DNA of 45,935 nucleotides from Acidobacteriaceae bacterium (GTDB lineage Bacteria > Acidobacteriota > Terriglobia > Terriglobales > Acidobacteriaceae): NCBI GenBank assembly GCA_025449575.1, contig JANWJB010000176.1, forward strand, positions 1-45,935, written 5' to 3'. The stretch's first letter is position 1. Each line of letters begins with the position of its first letter. The notes beneath the pieces were generated by a model that saw only the letters and a program-made list of their open reading frames with translations, did no database searches and was not told the DNA's origin. Position numbers and translations under genes: made by a program. This document shows, piece after piece, positions 1 through 8,349 of this stretch.

Positions 1-1356
1 CATTACCGGACTTACAAGGTGGGTGCGGCCGCCGCGGCCTTGCCGTCCCTCGAAGTTGCGGTTACTGGTGGAGGCGCAGCGCTCGCCGGGAGAGAGGATG
101 TCAGGGTTCATGCCCAGGCACATGGAGCAGCCCGATTCGCGCCATTCGAAACCGGCAGCGCGGAAGACGCTGTCGAGTCCCTCCTGCTCCGCCTGTTGTT
201 TCACCTGCTGCGATCCGGGAACCACCATGGCACGCACATGGGGATGTACGCGGTAGCCGTTGACAACGTGGGCGGCGGCGCGGAGATCTTCGATGCGAGA
301 GTTGGTGCAGGAGCCGATAAACACACGATCGATGGCCAGCTCCTCAATGGGCTTGCCTGGCTCCAGCGCCATATATTCGAGTGCGCGCTGCCAGGAGCGG
401 CGCTCCGCCTCAGAACGGCCGGCGGCGGGGTTGGGCACGCGCTCCGTTACCGGAACCACCATCGCGGGATTGGTGCCCCAGGTCACAAAAGGCGCGAGTT
501 CTTCGGCGCGCAGAACCAACTCACGGTCAAAACGCGCACCGGGATCGCTGGCCAGCGAGCGCCAGTGTGCGACGGCCTGACTCCACTCCTCGCCGGCGGG
601 CGAGAACCGCCGTCCCTCAAGATAGTCGAAGGTGATCTGGTCGGGCGCGATCATTCCGGCGCGCGCTCCGGCCTCGATGCTCATGTTGCAAACGGTCATC
701 CGGCCCTCCATCGAGAGCGAGCGAATGGCGGAGCCTGCGTATTCAATCACATATCCCGTGGCCCCGTCGGTTCCGATCTTGCCGATGATGCCGAGAGCGA
801 TGTCCTTGGCGGTTACCGCAGGAGGCAGCTCCCCTTCGATAAGGATGCGAAAGGTCTTGGGCCGGGATTGTTGCAGGCACTGGGTGGCCATCACGTGTTC
901 CACCTCCGAGGTGCCGATACCGAAGGCCAAGGCTCCGAATGCCCCGTGCGTGCTGGTGTGGCTATCGCCGCAGACGATGGTCATGCCCGGCTTGGTAAGC
1001 CCCAGTTCAGGACCGATGACGTGCACGATGCCCTGATTCGGCGACTGTACGTCGTAAAGAGGAATGCCGAACTGCGCGCAGTTGGAGCGCAGGGCATCAA
1101 TCTGGCGGGCGGCGATGGGGTCTTCGATCACCTGCCGGTTGGGGGTGGTGGGGACGTTGTGGTCGATCGTGGCCACGGAACGGTCGGGACGTCGCACCGG
1201 CCGGCCGGCCAAGCGCAATCCGTCGAAGGCCTGTGGCGAGGTGACTTCGTGAATCAAATGAAGGTCGATGTAGAGCAGGGATGGCTCGCCTGCCGGAGCG
1301 GCGACTACGTGTGACTCCCACACCTTCTCAAAGAGTGTTTTCGCTGATGAGGACAT
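1..1356 (-). CDS. leuC: 3-isopropylmalate dehydratase large subunit LeuC (3' end outside window)
   Basis: Converts 2-isopropylmalate to 3-isopropylmalate in leucine biosynthesis, as the [4Fe-4S] subunit partnered with LeuD in the cytoplasm. Read on the minus strand the frame stays open to base 1, giving 452 codons; the family is about 465-475, so only the last 15-20 residues are missing. CGDSHT lies at residues 129-134. The cluster cysteines are C350 (in [11 protein letters not shown]), C410 and C413 ([10 protein letters not shown]), followed by [12 protein letters not shown]. The ATG at 1356 has AAGGCGAG upstream; an in-frame ATG at 1374 would add six residues. It follows leuB by 24 nt, so it is the third gene of a leuABC operon. 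leuD would be expected just beyond the left edge (inference). Confidence 0.95.
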   Translation of the reverse strand, partial: MSSSAKTLFEKVWESHVVAAPAGEPSLLYIDLHLIHEVTSPQAFDGLRLAGRPVRRPDRSVATIDHNVPTTPNRQVIEDPIAARQIDALRSNCAQFGIPLYDVQSPNQGIVHVIGPELGLTKPGMTIVCGDSHTSTHGAFGALAFGIGTSEVEHVMATQCLQQSRPKTFRILIEGELPPAVTAKDIALGIIGKIGTDGATGYVIEYAGSAIRSLSMEGRMTVCNMSIEAGARAGMIAPDQITFDYLEGRRFSPAGEEWSQAVAHWRSLASDPGARFDRELVLRAEELAPFVTWGTNPAMVVPVTERVPNPAAGRSEAERRSWQRALEYMALEPGKPIEELAIDRVFIGSCTNSRIEDLRAAAHVVNGYRVHPHVRAMVVPGSQQVKQQAEQEGLDSVFRAAGFEWRESGCSMCLGMNPDILSPGERCASTSNRNFEGRQGRGGRTHLVSPVM

Positions 1357-1380
1357 TGTGATCTCGCCTTTCATCTTTTT

Positions 1381-2499
1381 CTACGCTCGCTCCGCCGCGG
1401 CTTCCATCGGCCGCGCGCGCTTGAGAATTTCGCTCAGGCGTTCCTGAACCAGCGCTCCCGCTTCTTCTGTGGAGACGTGCTTGCCTGTGGCTCCAGCGCG
1501 CTCCAGGTCGGCGGTTCGGTATCCTTCGTCGAGCGTCTGCACGACAGCGGATTCAATTGCCTTAGCTTCGGTTTCAAGCTGTGCCGAATGACGCAGCAGC
1601 ATAGCCGCGGTCAGGATGGCGCCCAGCGGGTTGGCGATGCCCTTGCCGGCAATGTCGGGAGCTGAGCCGTGCACCGGCTCATACAGATTGACCGCTCCTC
1701 CGATGGTCGCCGAGGGAAGCATACCCAGCGAGCCGGTGATGACCGCGGCTTCATCGCTGAGAATGTCTCCGAAAAGGTTTTCCGCCAGCACCACGTCGAA
1801 GTTGCGCGGGGCATTCATCAGGTGCATGGCGCAAGCATCGACGTATTGATGCTCCAAAGCCACGCCCGGATACTGCTGCGCGACCTCAGTGACCGCCGAG
1901 CGCCAAAGCTGCGAGACCTCCAATACATTTGCCTTGTCGACCGAGGTCACCTTCTTGCGCCGCTGGCCGGCCAGGCGAAAGGCGACGTGGGCTACGCGAA
2001 CGACCTCGTCGCGGGTATAGCGCATCGTGTTCCACGCCGCGCCGCCGGCCTGGTCCCAAGCGCGAGGCTCACCGAAGTAGAGCCCGCCCAGCAGCTCGCG
2101 CACAAAGAGGATGTCGGCGCCGGAGGTGGTCTCGGGGCGCAGCGGGGAATTGGCCGCCAGCGCCGGGTGAGCAAAGGCCGGACGGAGGTTGGCGAAGCCG
2201 CCCAGCGCCTGGCGCAGCTGCAGCAGCCCGGCTTCCGGCCGGGCTGCGGGTGGCAGGGAATTGAACTCGTTGCCGCCGACCGCTCCCAGCAGCACCGCAT
2301 CGCTGGCCAGCGCCGCGTCCAATGTCGAGGGCGGCAAGGGCGCGCCCGCTTTTCGAATGGCGGCGCCGCCGATCGGCATCTCCGAAAACTGGAACTGATG
2401 GCCGCCGATATCGGCTACCGTCTTGAGGATCGCCGCCGCTTGGCGAGTGACTTCCGGGCCAATCCCGTCTCCGGCGACAATGAGGACTTTCAACTTCAT
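1381..2499 (-). CDS. leuB: 3-isopropylmalate dehydrogenase LeuB
   Basis: NAD-dependent oxidative decarboxylation of 3-isopropylmalate to 2-oxoisocaproate, third step of leucine synthesis, cytoplasmic. The 372-residue product starts [17 protein letters not shown] and has the family landmarks: [24 protein letters not shown] (catalytic Lys), YVDACAM and DILSDEAA (metal-binding Asp residues), then GSLGMLPSA and [18 protein letters not shown]. The frame is open further upstream, but ATG 2499 is chosen because AGGAGC lies 6 nt before it and the family N-terminus starts exactly there. It lies 38 nt after leuA and 24 nt before leuC, consistent with one transcript. A short Ala/Arg-rich tail ([12 protein letters not shown]) extends past the usual end. 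Confidence 0.95.
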   Translation of the reverse strand: MKLKVLIVAGDGIGPEVTRQAAAILKTVADIGGHQFQFSEMPIGGAAIRKAGAPLPPSTLDAALASDAVLLGAVGGNEFNSLPPAARPEAGLLQLRQALGGFANLRPAFAHPALAANSPLRPETTSGADILFVRELLGGLYFGEPRAWDQAGGAAWNTMRYTRDEVVRVAHVAFRLAGQRRKKVTSVDKANVLEVSQLWRSAVTEVAQQYPGVALEHQYVDACAMHLMNAPRNFDVVLAENLFGDILSDEAAVITGSLGMLPSATIGGAVNLYEPVHGSAPDIAGKGIANPLGAILTAAMLLRHSAQLETEAKAIESAVVQTLDEGYRTADLERAGATGKHVSTEEAGALVQERLSEILKRARPMEAAAERA

Positions 2500-2537
2500 T
2501 CCAAGCTCCTGGCCGCATATGGCCGGTAAGAATTTCG

Positions 2538-3743
2538 TTAAGCGCGGGAGGTGGTAGCCACCGCCGCGTCGGTCTCCGCGGAGAAGCGGCGAAGCCGCTC
2601 CGGCACCAGCGCCAGCAGATCCTGGTCGAAGATCGACTTCTTGCGGTCGGCCAGTTCGCTGAAGCGGTGATAGGCAATGTCCAGGTCGGCGGCGTCGAGC
2701 GAATAACCAAGCTGCTGCAAACGGTGCGCCAGCGCGTGCCGGCCGGAATGCTTTCCCATCACCATGCGGTTGTGGGGCACCCCGACAGAGGCCGGAGTCA
2801 TGATCTCGTAAGTCAGTGGATTGGCCAGAACACCGTGCTGATGGATGCCGGCCTCGTGCGCGAAGGCATTGCTGCCGACCACCGCTTTGTTGGGAGAGGG
2901 CCCAAAGCTGATCACCTCGGAGAGCACCTGGCTGGTGGGATAGAGGCGTTCCAGCACAAGGCCGTGAGAGCAAGGGAAACAGTCGCCCCTTACCAGCAGG
3001 GCCGCGGCAACTTCTTCCAGCGCCGCGTTGCCCGCCCGCTCGCCGATGCCGTTGATCGTGCACTCCACCTGCCGCGCGCCGGCGGCGATGGCGGCTAAGC
3101 TGTTGGCGACCGCCATTCCCAGGTCGTCATGGCAGTGGGCGGAGAGCGTGATCCCTTCCAATTGCGGCAGCCGCTTCCGCAGCATCTCGAACATGGCGCC
3201 GTACTCCTGCGGGAGACAATAGCCGACCGTGTCCGGCAGGTTGATGATGGTGGCTCCCGCCGCCACCGCCACCGCGACCATCTGGGAGAGAAAGTCGGGA
3301 TCGGTACGAGTGGCGTCCTCCGGCGAAAACTCAACTTCGTCCACCAAGCCGCGCGCCAGCCGTACCGAGCTGTCGGCGTTCTCCAGCGCCTCGTCCCGCG
3401 AGATTTTCAGCTTATGTTTGAGATGGATGTCGGAGCTGGCAAGAAAGATGTGAATGCGCGAACGGCGCGCGCTCTCCAGCGCCCGGGCAGCCGACTCGAT
3501 GTCTTCGCGGCGCGCCCGCGCCAGCGAGGCGATGGTAGGACGGCGAATCTCGCGGCTGATGGCCTCCAGGGCTTGAGAATCCCCTTCTGAGGCGATGGCG
3601 AACCCCCCCTCCAGAATGTCCACACCCAGCGCATCAAGCGCGTGCGCCATGTGCAGCTTTTCCGCGATGCTCATGCTGCAGCCGGGGGATTGTTCCCCAT
3701 CGCGGAGGGTCGTGTCGAAAAAAGAAAGGCGATCTGCCGTCAT
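2538..3743 (-). CDS. leuA: 2-isopropylmalate synthase, short form without regulatory domain
   Basis: Condenses acetyl-CoA with 2-oxoisovalerate, first committed step of leucine synthesis. The TIM-barrel DRE-metallolyase core is complete: [13 protein letters not shown] at residues 9-21, the [10 protein letters not shown] strand, the metal motif [25 protein letters not shown], then the helical linker [25 protein letters not shown] and [19 protein letters not shown]. It then stops at 401 residues, where typical LeuA proteins (about 510-520) continue into the leucine-binding dimer domain. Only 38 nt separate the stop from leuB, so no broken remainder is present. ATG 3743 (GAGGT about 11 nt upstream) is preferred to an in-frame GTG at 3770. 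A homocitrate- or citramalate-type activity is possible from sequence alone, but the leuB-leuC context argues for LeuA. Confidence 0.88.
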   Translation of the reverse strand: MTADRLSFFDTTLRDGEQSPGCSMSIAEKLHMAHALDALGVDILEGGFAIASEGDSQALEAISREIRRPTIASLARARREDIESAARALESARRSRIHIFLASSDIHLKHKLKISRDEALENADSSVRLARGLVDEVEFSPEDATRTDPDFLSQMVAVAVAAGATIINLPDTVGYCLPQEYGAMFEMLRKRLPQLEGITLSAHCHDDLGMAVANSLAAIAAGARQVECTINGIGERAGNAALEEVAAALLVRGDCFPCSHGLVLERLYPTSQVLSEVISFGPSPNKAVVGSNAFAHEAGIHQHGVLANPLTYEIMTPASVGVPHNRMVMGKHSGRHALAHRLQQLGYSLDAADLDIAYHRFSELADRKKSIFDQDLLALVPERLRRFSAETDAAVATTSRA

Positions 3744-3805
3744 GGGTCGATGTACCTCGCAGGAAACCACGCCGTATATTTACCCATTCTCGCGAAAGAC
3801 GATTC

Positions 3806-3820
3806 ATAAAGCAAATTTAT
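3806..3820. promoter_or_regulatory. LysR-type operator (T-N11-A dyad) between leuA and the LysR gene
   Basis: ATAAA-GCAAA-TTTAT is a 5-bp inverted repeat containing the T-N11-A signature bound by LysR-family regulators. It sits in the only strongly AT-rich stretch of the divergent spacer (3744-3919). A perfect TATAAT is present on the minus strand at 3847-3852, which could be the -10 of the leu operon or of an overlapping regulator promoter; no clear -35 is visible. Autoregulation plus control of leuABC is inferred from position. Confidence 0.55.
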
Positions 3821-3919
3821 TCTTCTTCTGGATTGGATAAGTAAATATTATAGTACCGGAGGGGTGCGGAGACGCCGGGTCTCGACGGCCTCCCAATTCA
3901 TTTGAGAAGGAGCTCGGCC

Positions 3920-4843
3920 ATGGACTTTACTCAGTTGGAAACGCTCTTGGCGGTTGCCGAGGAGAAAGGCTTTTCCCGCGCGGCCGCCCGTCTGCACCGC
4001 ACCCAGCCGGCGGTCAGCCAGACGATTCACAAGCTGGAAGGCGATCTGGGCGAGCTCCTCTTCGACAGAAGCTCTCGCGAGGCCAATCTCACGACTGCCG
4101 GAGAGGTTCTATGCGACTATGCGCGCCGGTTGCTGAAGCTGCGAAGCGAGGCAGGGAGCGCCATCCAGGAGATCAGGAACCTGGAGCGCGGCCGGCTGCA
4201 ATTGGCGGCCAATGAATACACGTGCCTCTACCTGCTGCGCGTACTGGACCGCTTTCAGCGAATCTGTCCGCAGATCGGCATCACGGTGCACCGCTCCTTG
4301 GCCAGCAAGATTCCTGAAGAGGTGCTGGAGCGCACGGTGGAGATCGGCATCCTCTCCTTCCACCCCGAAGGCGAGCATTTGCGAACCATTGCCGTTTACA
4401 CCGACGAACTGGCGCTGGTGGTAAGTCCGCGGCATCCGCTGGCGCGGGCCCGGCGGGTCACGATCGAGGATTTGGGAGCAGAAAATTTCATCGCGCACAA
4501 CGTGCCTTCACCGTTGCGCCGCCAAGTGATCGCGGCCTTTGCCAAGCACAAGACGCCGCTCAATATGGGGGTGGAACTGCCTAGCCTGGAGGCCATCAAG
4601 CGGTGTGTTTCGCTGGGCAATGGAGTGGCCCTGGTCCCCGGCCTGACGGTGGAGCAGGAAATCGCCAGCGGAGAACTGGTGCGGGTGCCGGTGGAGGCGC
4701 TACGGTTTGAGCGCCACATTCGCTTGGTACATCGCAAGCGGGCGCCTCTGTCGCATGCGGCGGCCGCTTTTCTCCAGGTCGTGCGTGACCTCGCCGGCGA
4801 TGCCGGGGAGCCTTATGAGTTCCGCGTAGAGCGATCGGTTTGA
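3920..4843 (+). CDS. LysR-family transcriptional regulator, divergent from leuABC
   Basis: DNA-binding activator/repressor of 307 residues. The N-terminal winged HTH (residues about 3-60; FSRAAARLHRTQPAVSQTIHKLE) is typical of the family, and a periplasmic-binding-like effector domain follows (about 90-290; IGILSFHPEGEHL, LGNGVALVPGLTVEQE). The ATG at 3920 is preceded by AAGGAG at a 7-8 nt distance; a TTG further upstream in frame is not supported. It is transcribed away from leuA across a short AT-rich spacer with a T-N11-A dyad. This is the usual arrangement for a LysR regulator and its target, so control of leucine genes is a reasonable inference; the ligand is unknown. Confidence 0.9.
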   Translation: MDFTQLETLLAVAEEKGFSRAAARLHRTQPAVSQTIHKLEGDLGELLFDRSSREANLTTAGEVLCDYARRLLKLRSEAGSAIQEIRNLERGRLQLAANEYTCLYLLRVLDRFQRICPQIGITVHRSLASKIPEEVLERTVEIGILSFHPEGEHLRTIAVYTDELALVVSPRHPLARARRVTIEDLGAENFIAHNVPSPLRRQVIAAFAKHKTPLNMGVELPSLEAIKRCVSLGNGVALVPGLTVEQEIASGELVRVPVEALRFERHIRLVHRKRAPLSHAAAAFLQVVRDLAGDAGEPYEFRVERSV

Positions 4844-5004
4844 TCGCCGGAGGGGCGAACCCGGGGCGGGGCGGTGCGCGCAGCGGCTTACCGCAGGTAC
4901 AATTGCCGGAGCGAGCCGCAATGGCTCCTTCACGGAAAATCCGACAAAGCCCGAGACGCGGGTCACCTGCTAGCGGGCAGAGCAGGCGAGAGGTTCAGGA
5001 ACGA

Positions 5005-5601
5005 ATGAAGAAAATTTTGCTGCTGTTTGTGCTGCTGCCGTTTTTGGCGGCGGCGAGTTTTGCCCAGGAGAGCCGTCAGGATATAAGCATCAGCGCCGGC
5101 GCCATCATTCCCCCCTTTATCGCTCAGGGTTCCGTGCAACAGACTGGCACCATTGGCTTGGCGGGCTTGGCTAGCTACCGTTTCATGCTCACCCCGCGCA
5201 GCGCTCTGGAGGTGAACTATGGTTACGCCCAGAATGCGCAGAAATACTACAACACGGTGAACTCGCTCCGGGCCCACGATCGCATCCAGGAGTTTTCCGG
5301 GGCCTACGTATTGAACTTTAGCTTCAGAAACTTCAATCCGTTTGTGGAAGCCGGCCCGGCGGGCTTCATGTTTACTCCGCTGGATGATGCCAGTACCACG
5401 TCGCTTGATTTCAAGCAGGTTACCCAGATTGGCGCTATCTACGGCGCGGGCATTGCCTACGAGATAAGCCCCAGCTTCGACATCCGCGCCGAATATCGCG
5501 GCCAGATCATGAAAACGCCGGATTTCGGCTACAACGCAGTCAAGGTAGGCCGCTACTACAACATCTCCAATCCCGTGGTTGGGATCGCTTACCACTTCTA
5601 G
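5005..5601 (+). CDS. Small outer-membrane beta-barrel protein
   Basis: A 198-residue exported protein. Residues 1-21 are a classical signal peptide (MKKILLLFVLLPFLAAASFA|QE). The rest alternates hydrophobic/aromatic residues in short strands (SALEVNYGYAQNAQKYY, FNPFVEAGPAGFMF, FDIRAEYRGQIM) and ends in the C-terminal Phe typical of BAM-inserted barrels (VVGIAYHF). Size fits an eight-stranded OmpA/OmpX-like barrel. ATG 5005 is chosen because the signal peptide starts there; AGGA lies at 4997-5000 and GAGAGG at 4988-4993. A possible -10 (TACAAT, 4898-4903) would give a leader of about 100 nt. Specific function unknown; possibly structural or adhesion-related. Confidence 0.8.
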   Translation: MKKILLLFVLLPFLAAASFAQESRQDISISAGAIIPPFIAQGSVQQTGTIGLAGLASYRFMLTPRSALEVNYGYAQNAQKYYNTVNSLRAHDRIQEFSGAYVLNFSFRNFNPFVEAGPAGFMFTPLDDASTTSLDFKQVTQIGAIYGAGIAYEISPSFDIRAEYRGQIMKTPDFGYNAVKVGRYYNISNPVVGIAYHF

Positions 5602-5621
5602 AGTTCCTGACGGGCTTCTCC

Positions 5622-5686
5622 GAGCGCCGGCAGGTCGGCGGCGCTCCGGAAGGGCCGGTCGGCGTGTCCCTGAGCGCACTTCAGGG
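5622..5686 (+). terminator. Tandem stem-loops after the beta-barrel gene
   Basis: Two hairpins follow the stop codon at 5601: GAGCGCC/GGCGCTC (5622-5628 with 5640-5646) and CCCTGA/TCAGGG (5668-5673 with 5681-5686). Neither has a run of T after it, so they would be weak or Rho-assisted stops or 3'-end stabilisers. The rest of 5602-5845 shows nothing recognisable. Confidence 0.35.
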
Positions 5687-5845
5687 GACTAGAGGACTCC
5701 TCTATTTCGCTTTTCCCAGAGCCTCATTTCCCGGCGCAGCGTTCCCGCTTCTCGAGTGAGCGGCCCGGCGGCCCATACGCTCTTGATGCGTGGAGAGACT
5801 CGCTGTTGACTTTGCGACTTCTCCGCATTGCCGCCAAGGGGGGCT

Positions 5846-6382
5846 TCAGAAGAGGCGGTAGCCGATGCCGAAGCTGAATCCGTGCGGCGTCAGTGAGCTT
5901 CCCTGGAAGCTGGTCCAGCGCTGGTACTCATAATCCGCTCGGGCTGAGAAACGGCGATTCAGGTGGATATCGATACCCCCTCCCGGAGCCCATACCGCAT
6001 AGCCGCCATGGGCGAAGCTGTCGGGAAAGTTGAATTGGCCATTGCCAAAGAGAAATTTGATGTAAGGCTCGGTGTTCCGGAAGTGAAACCTGTATTTGGG
6101 GCCGATCAAGTACGTATCTTCGTGGACATCCAGCCGTTGGTTGAAACGAAGGAAGCGGCCTTCCGCCTCTCCGCCCCAATGCCTACGGACATTTAAATCC
6201 ACATAGAATCCCACGCCGAGAAGCGTGTTGCTGCCATAGTCGGGCGCGAACTCGGAGAACATGCCGCCCACCACGAGGTGCGATGCGGCAGTCGCCGCCG
6301 GAAGAGCTTGGGAATGGAGCAGGGGAGCGCTGGAGAGAAATAGAAAGCTTGCTAGCAAAGCGGCGTTTTTGAGCACAGACAT
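5846..6382 (-). CDS. OmpX/OmpA-like outer-membrane beta-barrel protein
   Basis: A 178-residue exported protein. The signal peptide covers about residues 1-24 (hydrophobic LLASFLFLSSAPLLHSQA). Beta-strand patterns follow (LLGVGFYVDLNVRRHWGGEAEGRF, TYLIGPKYRFHF, PYIKFLFGNG, VWAPGGGIDIHL, FSARADYEYQRW), with a terminal Phe in FGIGYRLF. This matches the general outer-membrane beta-barrel (OMP_b-brl) family. It is transcribed from its own region on the minus strand, 111 nt downstream of the M48-like gene, with a strong hairpin between them. There is no clear Shine-Dalgarno at a normal distance. Function beyond the barrel fold cannot be assigned. Confidence 0.8.
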   Translation of the reverse strand: MSVLKNAALLASFLFLSSAPLLHSQALPAATAASHLVVGGMFSEFAPDYGSNTLLGVGFYVDLNVRRHWGGEAEGRFLRFNQRLDVHEDTYLIGPKYRFHFRNTEPYIKFLFGNGQFNFPDSFAHGGYAVWAPGGGIDIHLNRRFSARADYEYQRWTSFQGSSLTPHGFSFGIGYRLF

Positions 6383-6415
6383 CTCTCGATAAAAAGTCTT
6401 CCCCGCAAAGCAGGA

Positions 6416-6445
6416 AGGCGGGGCAGACCTTAGTCTACCCCGCCT
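6416..6445 (-). terminator. Strong hairpin downstream of the M48-like gene
   Basis: 13-nt arms at 6416-6428 and 6433-6445 (AGGCGGGG.AGAC / GTCT.CCCCGCCT, one mismatch) with a CTTA loop. On the minus strand it follows the stop of the M48-like gene by about 50 nt; a TTTTT run lies about 30 nt further on. It probably insulates that gene from the downstream beta-barrel gene. Confidence 0.5.
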
Positions 6446-6493
6446 CCACTTGTTGCACTTCGCATGACTTGCTATTCGGGGAGGGGTCCTACC

Positions 6494-8266
6494 CTAATTC
6501 GGGTTCGGTTGAGAGGCCGATGCTTGAGCACCTGTTCCTTGCTGGGTATCGACCGCTGGAACGTTAGATGACGATCCCGGTCCCGCGGCTGTCTGCTGTT
6601 GTTCCTGAGGGCTCTGGTAGCGAGTCAGCCGGAAGAAGACCGGGGTGACTTCGAACGGCATCTTATCGCGGGGATTCATGATAGGAGACGGTGTGGGGTT
6701 GAGGCGAATGACCTGGTCGGACCAGGCGTTGATCTTGAGCTGGCTGCCGAGAGGCAGGGCCGCGATCTGGTCCAGCTTCTTCATGTCCAGCTTGGGAGCG
6801 CCGGTCATCAGGGCGCTCAGCCATGGCGTGCCGTCGGTTTGCAGCAGAGAATCTCCCAGACGGGGAGTGTTCAACGCTGTAAGTTCCTTGGAGCGCGCTA
6901 CAAGCTGTTCCAGGAAGAGTCCGGGTTGGGCAAGCTGATTGGCATAAACGGAATGCTTCAGCAGTTGGACTGCCTTGGTCGCCGCCAGTGCATTGTCGGC
7001 ATCGGTGTGGGACATGTGGATGCGCTCAAAGGTCGCCGAGTCGGGGAAGAGCAGGCGATCGTTAAATGCATAGCGGGTGTCGATGTGGTGGCCCAACACA
7101 ATGTGCGCCAGTTGGAAGGAGAGCACCGCAGCCAGGTCCGACTCGGAGGGCAGCACGTCAACCAGGCCTTTGCTCAGGATGATGGTGTTGCCGACCGCCA
7201 GAGACTCCAGCGGCTCGGTCAGCATGACGCGGCAGTGAATGGGCGCCGTGAGCTGGATGTTGTTCCCGATCACGATGTTGTTCGTCACCTGCTCGAGGAT
7301 CTTGTCGAAAGGACTGGGAGGAGCCAGAAGGCCGGCCTGCACCAGGCGATCCAGGACATTCTCTTCGGCCTGCGAGATCCATGCCCGCTCCGCCTGCAGA
7401 GGACTCAGATCCTGGTTCTGCGCGCTCTCGTCCTGAACGTCGTCGATCTTCACCGACTCGGCGTCGGACGCGTGGGTGGGCAGCCGGAGGCTGTAGCCCC
7501 AGATATACGTCTGAGCCTTGAAGGTTACCGGATGCTGGTCGCTCTTCTGTGTTTCCTCGACGTAGATGCCCACGGGCAGCCACATGCCGGGCTGCAGGTT
7601 TTCGCGCCAGCTGTCGAAGTGGAAGTAATTTGAGTTGTCGTCGTCGCCATTGCCGCCGGTGTAGGTGCCGTTGAAGCGGACGATGTTGCCGTCCTGATCC
7701 TCCACCCAGATGCGGCCGGTAAAGCGGCCGTTTCCAGTGCCCGGCTTGGGGTGCACGTCGAATACCAGCGTGCGCACCGAGCCCAGGAAGTCTCGCCGCA
7801 CATAAGAAAAGTCATAGTGCTGCTGATCGAAGGAGATCGGGTCGAGGAACATCATCTCCATAAAGCCGGCGGAGATGTATTGCATCTTGAACGCCTTGCT
7901 GAGGCCGGAGACATACTTCATCGATCCCTTGAAAAAGGTTTTGGAGGAAGAGGAGGTTCCTTCAAACGCGGTGTCCCCGATGGATTTCCCGAAGTCCACC
8001 CGCCCCAGCAGATATTGGTCCGATTCAGGGACGGTATAGAGGAGCTGGTCCGGGCGCATGTTCTGGATATAGGTCTGCACCAAAGGAGAATGCTTCTCGA
8101 TCTCCTTCACTGTGACCTTTTCCCTGGCAATAGCTTTCCGCACTAAGGCGGCCTGTGCCGGTGAAAGGGGGGTGGGCGGCTCATACTTCTGCTTCGCCTG
8201 GACTGCGGACGGACCGAGTGTCAGCAGCAAACCAATACCAATGGTGCAAAGTCTACGCAGGGACAT
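6494..8266 (-). CDS. Exported M48-peptidase-like protein with degenerate zinc motif
   Basis: A 590-residue protein with a signal peptide (residues 1-24). Residues about 60-260 resemble a lipoprotein-binding/LolA-like beta module (YLLGRVDFGKS, FMEMMFLDP, GRIWVEDQDGNIVRFNGTY). Residues about 320-400 resemble the M48 peptidase core (NIVIGNNIQLTAPIHCRVMLTEPLESLAVGNTIILSKGLVDVLPSESDLAAVLSF-type segment). Where active M48 enzymes have HExxH, this protein has FQLAH at 384-388, so the first zinc His and the catalytic Glu are both gone while the second His and the LGHH that follows are kept. The C-terminus is a Gln/Ser/Gly-rich tail. Likely periplasmic. Peptidase activity is not expected; a binding or chaperone role is inference only. 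Confidence 0.75.
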   Translation of the reverse strand: MSLRRLCTIGIGLLLTLGPSAVQAKQKYEPPTPLSPAQAALVRKAIAREKVTVKEIEKHSPLVQTYIQNMRPDQLLYTVPESDQYLLGRVDFGKSIGDTAFEGTSSSSKTFFKGSMKYVSGLSKAFKMQYISAGFMEMMFLDPISFDQQHYDFSYVRRDFLGSVRTLVFDVHPKPGTGNGRFTGRIWVEDQDGNIVRFNGTYTGGNGDDDNSNYFHFDSWRENLQPGMWLPVGIYVEETQKSDQHPVTFKAQTYIWGYSLRLPTHASDAESVKIDDVQDESAQNQDLSPLQAERAWISQAEENVLDRLVQAGLLAPPSPFDKILEQVTNNIVIGNNIQLTAPIHCRVMLTEPLESLAVGNTIILSKGLVDVLPSESDLAAVLSFQLAHIVLGHHIDTRYAFNDRLLFPDSATFERIHMSHTDADNALAATKAVQLLKHSVYANQLAQPGLFLEQLVARSKELTALNTPRLGDSLLQTDGTPWLSALMTGAPKLDMKKLDQIAALPLGSQLKINAWSDQVIRLNPTPSPIMNPRDKMPFEVTPVFFRLTRYQSPQEQQQTAAGPGSSSNVPAVDTQQGTGAQASASQPNPN

Positions 8267-8349
8267 TTCCTGGCTCCTGTAACCTTTACTGATCTTGAAA
8301 CTCGATACTTCCTAACAAAACCTCTTACAATCCAGCGGACCCCGACCGG

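Noticed and set aside
19-1314. 431-codon plus-strand open frame opposite leuC
   Set aside because: It is the antisense shadow of leuC; the minus frame carries all LeuC motifs while this translation shows no domain.
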